Below, piece by piece: positions 1 to 5,397 of a stretch of DNA of 10,474 bases (positions within the stretch are counted from its first letter, which is position 1; every line of letters begins with the position of its first letter). This DNA is from Acidobacteriota bacterium (lineage in GTDB: Bacteria; Acidobacteriota; Terriglobia; Terriglobales; Acidobacteriaceae). Below the pieces are notes generated by a model. That model did no database searches and was not told the origin of the DNA. It saw nothing but the letters and a program-made list of their open reading frames with translations. The translations under genes and the position numbers were made by a program. Location of the stretch: positions 1 through 10,474 of the forward strand of contig JAJXXN010000044.1 in NCBI GenBank assembly GCA_021781075.1, given 5' to 3'.

Positions 1-635
1 TTCCTCGCCCCCAGCGCCTCGGTCTGGTCCTTCAATATATCGCCTGCGCTGCGCGTCATCCCCGTGTAAAACATCATCAGGTTTTCCTGCAACCGCGCCG
101 TCAATCCATGTTTCACAATCAGCGGCTCCACCGCCACCGATCCGTCTGGGTTGAAGCGGTACATGCGCAGGTCGCCAAAGGCCGCCGCATACTGGTCCTG
201 CTTGCCAATCGGGTCGCCGCACCGGTTGATCTCAATCTCGCAGGCCTCTTCCGCAAGCCGCTGTGGCGAGGCGTGCCGGCCAAGGTAGGCATACAGCCCA
301 TTCAGCAATCCCACCGTGAATGAACTCGACGACCCCAGCCCGCTGCCCTTCGACGGGATGTCGGCGTGCGACGTGATCTCTATCCCGCTGCGGATTGAAA
401 GCATCTCCAGGCAATTGCGGACTATGGGGTGCTGGATATCCCCAACCCGCTCCACCTCTTCGGTCTTCGAGTAGCCAATCCGGATGTGCTCGTCGAACTT
501 CCGCTGCAGCGTCAAATAAACATATTTGTCTATCGTGATGCTCACCACCGCCCCGCCGTGCTCGCGGTAGTAGCTGGCAATGTCGCTGCCGCCCCCGGCA
601 AAGCTCAGACGGCATGGTGTCTTGCTGATGATCAT
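1..635 (-). CDS. hddA: GHMP-family sugar kinase, probable D-glycero-alpha-D-manno-heptose-7-phosphate kinase (partial, C-terminus outside window)
   Basis: Probable kinase that phosphorylates D-glycero-D-manno-heptose 7-phosphate at C1 with ATP, the second step of GDP-heptose synthesis, in the cytoplasm. The 211 visible codons start MIISKTPCRLSFAGGGSD, typical of the GHMP N-terminus. A glycine/serine-rich ATP loop follows at residues 95-106 (PSKGSGLGSSSS), then GKQDQYAAAFG (144-154) and GMTRSAGDIL (192-201), both characteristic of the HddA branch. The family is usually about 330-350 residues, so roughly the last third lies beyond the left edge. The ATG at 635 is only 6 bases after the gmhA stop, with no clear Shine-Dalgarno, so translation is probably coupled to gmhA. 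The next-door SIS isomerase makes the substrate, which supports the heptose assignment over other GHMP kinases such as fucokinase-like or mannose kinases. The family is certain; the exact substrate is inferred. Confidence 0.85.
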   Translation of the reverse strand, partial: MIISKTPCRLSFAGGGSDIASYYREHGGAVVSITIDKYVYLTLQRKFDEHIRIGYSKTEEVERVGDIQHPIVRNCLEMLSIRSGIEITSHADIPSKGSGLGSSSSFTVGLLNGLYAYLGRHASPQRLAEEACEIEINRCGDPIGKQDQYAAAFGDLRMYRFNPDGSVAVEPLIVKHGLTARLQENLMMFYTGMTRSAGDILKDQTEALGAR

Positions 636-641
636 GGCGAC

Positions 642-1226
642 TTAACCCGCAACCCCGGTGAGGCTCATCTTCAGGTCCACGACCGCGTGGATCAGCGCCG
701 TGTGCGCCACTTCCACCAACCCGTAATCCTTCACCCCGACGTGAAAATTCACATCGCCCAGCCGGCGCAGCTTGTTCTCCGCGCTGAAGCCGCTCATCGT
801 CACCACGCCGCAGCCAATCTTGCGCGCCGCCTCAACCGCCAGCAAAATATTCGCCGAGTTGCCCGAGCTTGAAATCGCCACCAGCAAATCCCCGCGCCGC
901 GCATGGAACTCCATCTGCTTGGCAAAGACGTGCTCAAACCCGAAGTCGTTGCCCAGGCACGTCAGCGCCGCCCCGTCGTTGAAGCAAAGCGCCGGCATGG
1001 CGCCGTTCTTGCTGAAGTCGTTGGCCATGTGGCTCGCAATTCCCGCCGAGCCGCCGTTGCCGATGAAAAAAATATGCCCGCCGCGCGAGGTCGTCTCCAG
1101 CGCGCGCGCCAGGGTCGCATCATACGCGGCTTCACGCGTCATCTCCGCGCCGGCAGCGTCCGTGCACGCAACCGTGCGGATCGCCTCGCCCAGTCCCTCA
1201 AAAAAACTTGTTGTGCGGTGTTGCAA
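642..1226 (-). CDS. gmhA: SIS-domain sugar isomerase, probable sedoheptulose-7-phosphate isomerase (phosphoheptose isomerase)
   Basis: Probably converts sedoheptulose 7-phosphate to D-glycero-D-manno-heptose 7-phosphate, the entry step of LPS/capsule heptose synthesis. The 194-residue length is normal for GmhA. The SIS phosphate-binding loop is GNGGSAGIASH (57-67, using H66), then LGNDFGF (91-97) and AISSSGNSANI (117-127), all conserved in GmhA. Against E. coli GmhA from memory, zinc/catalytic H61 and H180 correspond to H66 and H175, but catalytic E65 falls on D70 (HMANDF). That pattern is common in SIS proteins of GDP-heptose and capsule clusters, so it may be a subtype rather than a defect. 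The start codon is TTG at 1226, supported by a GGAGGA Shine-Dalgarno 5 bases upstream. hddA follows after 6 bases, so the two form an operon. An alternative is another SIS phosphosugar isomerase, such as DiaA-like, but the kinase neighbour argues against it. Confidence 0.85.
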   Translation of the reverse strand: MQHRTTSFFEGLGEAIRTVACTDAAGAEMTREAAYDATLARALETTSRGGHIFFIGNGGSAGIASHMANDFSKNGAMPALCFNDGAALTCLGNDFGFEHVFAKQMEFHARRGDLLVAISSSGNSANILLAVEAARKIGCGVVTMSGFSAENKLRRLGDVNFHVGVKDYGLVEVAHTALIHAVVDLKMSLTGVAG

Positions 1227-1231
1227 ACCCG

Positions 1232-1237
1232 TCCTCC
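1232..1237 (-). promoter_or_regulatory. Shine-Dalgarno of gmhA (decides the TTG start)
   Basis: On the minus strand GGAGGA lies 5 bases before the TTG at 1226. It is one of the strongest ribosome-binding sites in the window. It fixes the gmhA start at a TTG, although no ATG stands there. Confidence 0.7.
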
Positions 1238-1270
1238 AGCCGCGCGCAAACGCACTCCGGCCCGTCTTTC

Positions 1271-1276
1271 AGTATA
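1271..1276 (-). promoter_or_regulatory. Candidate -10 element upstream of gmhA-hddA
   Basis: TATACT on the minus strand (5 of 6 to TATAAT) sits about 45 bases before the gmhA start, inside the 138-base hspR-gmhA gap (1227-1364). No good -35 lies 16-18 bases further upstream; a TTGACG at 1283-1288 is too close. A second AT-rich patch (TATAAC, 1332-1337) is an equal alternative. The gap otherwise holds only a short CCCC-ATGC-GGGG inverted repeat (1310-1321) with no T-tract. Confidence 0.2.
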
Positions 1277-1364
1277 TCGTGCCGTCAATCCCGACCTGCC
1301 GCACTCCACCCCATGCGGGGCTCCGGGTTCAGTTATAAATACTTGCCCCACTTAAAATTCGCCA

Positions 1365-1814
1365 TCACCGTTTCTTCCGCTTCGCCGCCTTCTCGACCCG
1401 CATCGTCTGCTCAATCACCGGCCTCGCCACCGCGCGGGCCTCGGGCCTCCGTATCGGCACAATCGCCGCCGTCTGCCCGGCCAGCCCTTGTGCCTGATGC
1501 ATCCGCGAGAGCATCTCCGTCCGCACATACTCCACAAAGCTCTGCATCTGCCTGTTCATCTCCTCCATCCGTTCCCGCATCTGCAGGATGATAGCCATCC
1601 CCGCGATGTTCACGCCCAGGTCCCGCGCCAGGTTCAGGATGAACTCCAGCCGCTCCAGGTCCTCGTCCGTGTAGAGCCGCGTGTTGCCCTCGGTGCGCGA
1701 CGGCTTCAGCAGCCCCTCGCGCTCATAGAGCCTGAGCGTCTGCGGATGGATCTCATACATCTCCGCCACCGCCGAGATCATGTACGCGCCTTTGGATTTT
1801 CTCTTCGCCGCCAA
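1365..1814 (-). CDS. hspR: MerR-family heat-shock repressor HspR
   Basis: Transcriptional repressor of chaperone genes, in other bacteria assisted by DnaK as co-repressor and binding HAIR inverted repeats. The protein has 149 residues from the preferred start. The MerR winged-helix segment is at about residues 11-52 (YMISAVAEMYEIHPQTLRLY, then EREGLLKPSRTEGNTRLY), where IHPQTLRLYEREGLL is diagnostic for HspR. A helical dimerisation segment follows (about 54-105, LERLEFILNLARDLGVNI onward). The tail is basic, ending AAKRKKR. Start: TTG at 1814, one base after the dnaJ TAG stop and 6 bases after GGAAGG, which implies translational coupling to dnaJ. A TTG at 1829 (5 residues longer, 14 bp overlap with dnaJ, GGAG 4 bases upstream) and the ATG at 1781 are alternatives; the ATG would crowd the HTH domain. 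No dnaK or grpE is in view. Confidence 0.9.
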   Translation of the reverse strand: MAAKRKSKGAYMISAVAEMYEIHPQTLRLYEREGLLKPSRTEGNTRLYTDEDLERLEFILNLARDLGVNIAGMAIILQMRERMEEMNRQMQSFVEYVRTEMLSRMHQAQGLAGQTAAIVPIRRPEARAVARPVIEQTMRVEKAAKRKKR

Positions 1815-1815
1815 G

Positions 1816-2988
1816 CTACACCTTCCCAAACAGCTCCACCCGCGGGTCCTGCGGGTTCAACTTCGCAAACTCCCGCATGATCTCGCGGCTGCGTTCATCG
1901 TTCAACACCGGCACAACCACTTCCACCGTCACAATCTGGTCGCCGCGCACACTCGCGTTCTGCGCATTCTCCACCCCGCGCTCGCGCATGCGCAGCTTTT
2001 GCCCGCCCTGCGTCCCCGGCGGAATCTTCAACTGCGCCCGCCCCTCAATCGTCGGCACATCCACCTTGGCGCCCAGCGTCGCCTCGGCTATCGTCACCGG
2101 GACCTTCAAATGAATATCGTCGCCCACGCGCGTAAATAACGGGTGCGTCCCCGTGCGCACAATCACATACAAATCCCCCGCCGCGCCGCCACGCACCCCG
2201 CCGTTGCCCTTGCCCTGGATGCGGATCCGCTGCCCGTCGCGCGTGCCGGCCTTGATGCGAAACTCGACCGTCTCGCTCCGCCCCACCAGCCCCTCGCCGT
2301 GGCAGGTCGCGCAACTCGACGTAACGCGCCCCGTCCCGTTGCACCGCGGGCAGGGAATGTTGAACTTCATCCGCCCGCCCATCTGTGTCACCTGCCCCGT
2401 GCCGTTGCACTCCTCGCACTGCCTCGGAACTCCCGTCTGCGCCTGCCCGTGGCAGGTCGGGCACGTTTCCTGCCGGTGCACCGTCAGCCGCGCCTGCCCG
2501 CCCCGCACCCCGGTCCAAAAATCCACCGTCGCCTGATACTCCAGGTCCGTCCCCTGCTGCGGACCGCGTGGGCGCGCCTGTTGCTGCGCCTCGGCCCCGC
2601 TGAATATCCCGCTGAAAATATCCTTGAAGCTCGACCAACTCGAGCCTCCCGCACTCCCAGCCCCCGGCTGAAAGCCTGAAAAATCAAAGCCGCCAAAATC
2701 CACCGGCCGCTGCCCGCCCTGCTGCCGCGCATACGCCTCGGCTTGTGCCGGGTCAATCTGGTCCGAGTAGAAGCCCACCTGGTCATAGATGCGCCGCTTC
2801 TTCTCGTCGCTCAGGACATCGTTGGCCTCGCTCAACTCCTTGAACTTCTCCTCGGCCTTCTTGTCGCCGGGGTTCACGTCCGGGTGGTATTTGCGCGCAA
2901 GCTTGCGGAAGGCCTTCCGGATCTCCTCCGCCGTCGCCGTCTTCTTCACGCCGAGTATCGCGTAATAGTCCTTCGTCTGGGTCGCCAT
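1816..2988 (-). CDS. dnaJ: Chaperone DnaJ (type I Hsp40, J domain plus four-repeat zinc finger)
   Basis: Cytoplasmic co-chaperone that delivers unfolded protein to DnaK and stimulates its ATPase. It has 390 residues, close to the normal type I length. J domain 6-72 with HPD at 35-37 (RKYHPDVNPGDKKAEEKF). Gly/Phe-rich linker about 96-130 (FGGFDFSGF). Zinc-finger region with four CxxCxGxG-type repeats at 176-183, 191-198, 213-220 and 226-233. C-terminal substrate-binding domains follow (about 240-365). The first zinc repeat reads CPTCHGQA, with Ala for the last Gly; all eight cysteines are kept, so zinc binding should stand. The ATG at 2988 has no convincing Shine-Dalgarno upstream. The gene is followed at once by hspR, a chaperone/repressor pairing, which suggests HspR autoregulation. 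dnaK and grpE are not adjacent, so this may be a second, HspR-controlled DnaJ/CbpA-like paralogue. Confidence 0.93.
   Translation of the reverse strand: MATQTKDYYAILGVKKTATAEEIRKAFRKLARKYHPDVNPGDKKAEEKFKELSEANDVLSDEKKRRIYDQVGFYSDQIDPAQAEAYARQQGGQRPVDFGGFDFSGFQPGAGSAGGSSWSSFKDIFSGIFSGAEAQQQARPRGPQQGTDLEYQATVDFWTGVRGGQARLTVHRQETCPTCHGQAQTGVPRQCEECNGTGQVTQMGGRMKFNIPCPRCNGTGRVTSSCATCHGEGLVGRSETVEFRIKAGTRDGQRIRIQGKGNGGVRGGAAGDLYVIVRTGTHPLFTRVGDDIHLKVPVTIAEATLGAKVDVPTIEGRAQLKIPPGTQGGQKLRMRERGVENAQNASVRGDQIVTVEVVVPVLNDERSREIMREFAKLNPQDPRVELFGKV
1821..1826 (-). promoter_or_regulatory. Shine-Dalgarno of hspR inside the end of dnaJ
   Basis: GGAAGG on the minus strand, within the last dnaJ codons, lies 6 bases before the TTG at 1814. 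It supports that start and coupling to dnaJ. The competing GGAG at 1834-1837 serves the TTG at 1829, so the choice is not settled. Confidence 0.45.
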
Positions 2989-3161
2989 GGTTGCTTGATG
3001 ATTATCTTAGCGCGTTCCGCGCAGATTTACGTGCCCCCCCCACCGCTTGTATGCAAGTTGAGTGCCTGGTTTGCCCCCTGACCCATCTTCGGTTTTCTCA
3101 TAAAAACAACACGACACGACTCGTCATTCGCGCTTTTGCAATATAAATTGACCCCGGGCGT
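2989..3161. other. Intergenic region: end of cysteine synthase and dnaJ promoter region
   Basis: 173 bases without a gene. It should carry the dnaJ-hspR control region. Seen: GCACTCAA on the minus strand (3058-3065), which resembles one half of an HspR HAIR site (ACTCAAG) or of a CIRCE site (AGCACTC), but no matching second arm at the right distance; CTTGTATGCAAG (3046-3057), a short inverted repeat partly overlapping it; a run of eight C (3034-3041); and a GATAAT -10-like hexamer on the minus strand at 3001-3006, just 12 bases before the dnaJ ATG. No convincing terminator for the upstream gene is visible. Confidence 0.4.
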
Positions 3162-4106
3162 TTAAACCCCGCCCTCAAATATCTTCTTCGACAAATACCG
3201 CTCCGCCGAGTCTGGAATAATCGTCGCCACGCGCTTGCCCACGCCCCGCTCCGCAGCCACTGCCACAGCTGCAAATATCGCCGCGCCCGAGCTTGACCCG
3301 CCCACCAGCCCTTCCTCCGACGCCAGCCGCTTCACCATCCCGAACGCGTCCTCATCCCGCACCATCACAATCCGGTCGCACACATCCCGGTGGAAAGTCC
3401 CCGGCACAAAACTTGCGCCAATCCCCTCCACACGGTGCTTGCCTGGCGTGCCGCCCTGCAAAATCGACCCCTGCGACTCCACCGCCACCGTCAGCACACG
3501 CGGGTTCTTCTCCTTCAAAAACCGCGCAATCCCGCTGAAGGTCCCGCCCGAGCCGACTCCGGCCACAAACGCGTCCACACGGCCCTCCATCTGCTCCCAA
3601 ATTTCAACCGCCGTCGTGTCGTGGTGGTATTGCGGGTTCGCCTGGTTTGAAAATTGCAATGCCGTGTAGGAACCTGGTATCGCCCGGCCCGCCGCCTCCG
3701 CTGCGCGAATCGCCCCCGCCATGCCCTCGGCCTCCGGCGTCCGCGTCACCTCCGCGCCAAACCCCCGCATCAGGATGCACTTTTCCTCGGCAAAGCCCTC
3801 CGGCACAAACAGCTTCACCTTGTAGCCGCGGTTGACGCCAATCAGCGCCAGGCCCACGCCCGTGTTGCCGGCCGTGGCCTCCAGGATTGTCGCGCCCGGC
3901 TTCAGCAGCCCGCGCGCCTCGGCATCCAGGATCATGCCCAGCGCCGCGCGGTCTTTGATGCTGCCGCCGGGGTTCAAAAACTCCAGCTTGGCAAAGATCG
4001 CCGCAGAGTGCGGCTGCGCTACTCGGCCAAGTTCAAGCATCGGGGTTGAGCCAACGAGCGATGTGATATCGCGCGATACACGGAGCGGGGATTCACTGGT
4101 CATCAT
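3162..4106 (-). CDS. PLP-dependent cysteine synthase / cystathionine beta-synthase family enzyme
   Basis: Fold-type II PLP enzyme that carries out beta-replacement on O-acetylserine (or serine) with sulfide or homocysteine, for cysteine or cystathionine synthesis in the cytoplasm. It has 314 residues. PLP lysine K51 in NPGGSIKDRAA (45-55). Substrate loop TAGNTG (78-83). Phosphate-binding loop GVGSGGT (183-189). GSSSGAA (270-276) and the C-terminal pyridine-contact serine in PDSAERYLS (S300). The TAGNTG loop replaces the TSGNTG of classical CysK; together with EFLNPGGSIKD, ANPQYHHDTT and EGIGASFVP it recalls, from memory, the MccA/YrhA branch (O-acetylserine-dependent cystathionine beta-synthase). 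CysK is the other reading, so no symbol is given. No CBS regulatory domain is present. Two tandem ATGs start it (4106, 4103), with only a weak GGCGG ahead. It lies 58 bases after the VWA gene without an obvious terminator, so co-transcription is possible. Confidence 0.88.
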   Translation of the reverse strand: MMTSESPLRVSRDITSLVGSTPMLELGRVAQPHSAAIFAKLEFLNPGGSIKDRAALGMILDAEARGLLKPGATILEATAGNTGVGLALIGVNRGYKVKLFVPEGFAEEKCILMRGFGAEVTRTPEAEGMAGAIRAAEAAGRAIPGSYTALQFSNQANPQYHHDTTAVEIWEQMEGRVDAFVAGVGSGGTFSGIARFLKEKNPRVLTVAVESQGSILQGGTPGKHRVEGIGASFVPGTFHRDVCDRIVMVRDEDAFGMVKRLASEEGLVGGSSSGAAIFAAVAVAAERGVGKRVATIIPDSAERYLSKKIFEGGV

Positions 4107-4164
4107 ACCGCCAAACAGTGTACACGGGCGGGGGCGGCTCAGGCCTTGTTGATTGGTTGGATTT

Positions 4165-5232
4165 TTATTCCGCCGCGCCCATGGTCTTTTTCCGATGCGC
4201 CGGCACGGGGTAATAACCCGTCCGCGTCCGCACCGTCAGTTTGCGCAACCCGCTGCGCGCCTCCACGCCAATCACGCGAAATCCCGGCACGCTGGAAGGT
4301 TTTGTCGAGTGGTACCCGATCGTATATTGGTTGCGGATATCGCGCGCCACCTCCGCCGCAATCTGGTCCACCTCTTCCATCGACTTCGGGAAATACGCCA
4401 CGCCGCCAGTTTCGGCTGAAAGAATTTCCAGCGCGCGTTGCGCATGGTGTATCTCCGTGCGGCTCATCTCATCGCCAAACAGCAACCCAATGGAATAAAT
4501 AACCGGGCCCGAGAGCTGTTGCACACGCCGGATCGCCTGCTCCAGGTTCAACTGCGACGCGTTGTCCTCCCCGTCCGTGATCAGGATGATCACCTGCTTG
4601 CCGCGCTTGGCATCGATCGCCAGCTTGTCCGCAGAGGCCACCACCGCGTCATACAGTGCCGTGCCCCCGTGCGCGTCAATGTGCGAGAGTCCTTCGCGCA
4701 GTTGGTTCACGTCCGAGGTGAAATCCTGGTCAATGAACGCCTCATCGGCAAAATTCACAATAAACGCCTCGTCGTCGGGATTCGAGGCCAGCACAAGGTC
4801 CAGCGCGCTCTTGTTCACCGCCGGTCGTTTTCGCATCATCGATCCCGAGTTGTCCACCACGATTCCCATCGAAACAGGCACATCGGCGTGCTGAAAGCTC
4901 TGGATTCTTTGCTCAACGTGGTCCTCGAATACACGGAAGTTTTCCTTCTTCAGGTCAGGGACATTCTTGTTGCCCTCCAGCACGGTGACGTTCAGCACCA
5001 CCTCTTCCACGTCCTGCTCCAGCACATACCCGCCGCCCTGGCCCTGGATCTCGCCCCCCGGCTGGCCCGTTGCCTCCCCGTCCGGCGAGCGCACCGGGTC
5101 CGCGTCCGCGCCCGGCCACGCCGGCTGCTGCGGCTGTTGCGGTTGTTGCGCGCGCATCATCGGCGCCGCCGCCCACAACAGGGCAACGAACAACACGCCG
5201 ATGGAAAGCCTGGATGGGGGGCGAGGCATCAT
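4165..5232 (-). CDS. Secreted VWA-domain protein of the acidobacterial VWFA-related type
   Basis: Exported protein with one von Willebrand A domain; function unknown, probably metal-dependent adhesion or protein binding outside the cytoplasm. It has 355 residues. Signal peptide about 1-28 (hydrophobic IGVLFVALLWAAA, ending MRA before QQ). A Gln/Pro/Gly-rich linker (29-68) follows, with QQP repeated three times. An N-terminal region carries VVLNVTVLEGN and LKKENFRVFED (95-104), typical of this family before the VWA fold. The VWA domain runs about 119-300 with a complete MIDAS: D127, S129, S131 (DNSGSM), T191 (GGTALYDA) and D220 (ITDGEDN). The C-terminal NQYTIGYHST and LTVRTRTGYYP are also family hallmarks. 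Acidobacterial genomes carry many paralogues of such proteins, the strongest taxonomic hint here. Tandem ATGs at 5232 and 5229 lie against an AGAAGAG stretch; the second ATG could be the real start. No second membrane segment is visible. Confidence 0.88.
   Translation of the reverse strand: MMPRPPSRLSIGVLFVALLWAAAPMMRAQQPQQPQQPAWPGADADPVRSPDGEATGQPGGEIQGQGGGYVLEQDVEEVVLNVTVLEGNKNVPDLKKENFRVFEDHVEQRIQSFQHADVPVSMGIVVDNSGSMMRKRPAVNKSALDLVLASNPDDEAFIVNFADEAFIDQDFTSDVNQLREGLSHIDAHGGTALYDAVVASADKLAIDAKRGKQVIILITDGEDNASQLNLEQAIRRVQQLSGPVIYSIGLLFGDEMSRTEIHHAQRALEILSAETGGVAYFPKSMEEVDQIAAEVARDIRNQYTIGYHSTKPSSVPGFRVIGVEARSGLRKLTVRTRTGYYPVPAHRKKTMGAAE
5123..5149. repeat. Three 9-bp tandem units encoding Gln-Gln-Pro
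   Basis: Three imperfect 9-base units (GGCTGCTGC, GGCTGTTGC, GGTTGTTGC) lie end to end inside the VWA gene. On the coding strand they give three QQP triplets in the linker just after the signal peptide. Copy number could vary without breaking the frame. Confidence 0.7.
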
Positions 5233-5320
5233 CTCTTCTATCTATTAACTCTACGCCATTGGCCAGCGCGCCGACTTCGCTGCCACGATCAGTGCCCGCG
5301 CCCCTGATTTTTTGCTGCGA

Positions 5321-5326
5321 TACAAT
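5321..5326 (+). promoter_or_regulatory. Candidate -10 element for the DUF1015-amidase-GerMN-murI operon
   Basis: TACAAT (5 of 6 to TATAAT) in the 165-base divergent gap 5233-5397. It would give a leader of about 65 bases before the ATG at 5398. The hexamer 17 bases upstream (GCGCCC) is not a -35, so the call rests on the -10 alone. The rest of the gap must also hold the promoter of the minus-strand VWA gene, for which no clear hexamers are visible. Confidence 0.3.
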
Positions 5327-5397
5327 CTATCCATGGGCTCGCCGCGCCTCTTGCGCGACCCCGCACCATTCCTTCGATCGGAGCAACACAACCCAGC

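Noticed and set aside
1310..1321. CCCCATGCGGGG inverted repeat after hspR as a terminator
   Set aside because: Only four paired bases per arm and no T-tract on either strand.
2045..2679. Open frames on both strands inside dnaJ
   Set aside because: They overlap the zinc-finger and C-terminal regions of a well-conserved DnaJ and look like out-of-frame translations.
3098..3126. GTCGT repeats with a T-run downstream of the cysteine synthase gene as a terminator
   Set aside because: The best stem is four base pairs (ACGA/TCGT), too weak to call.
4438..5307. 289-codon plus-strand frame opposite the VWA gene
   Set aside because: His/Arg/Leu-rich shadow of the VWA coding strand with no recognisable domain.
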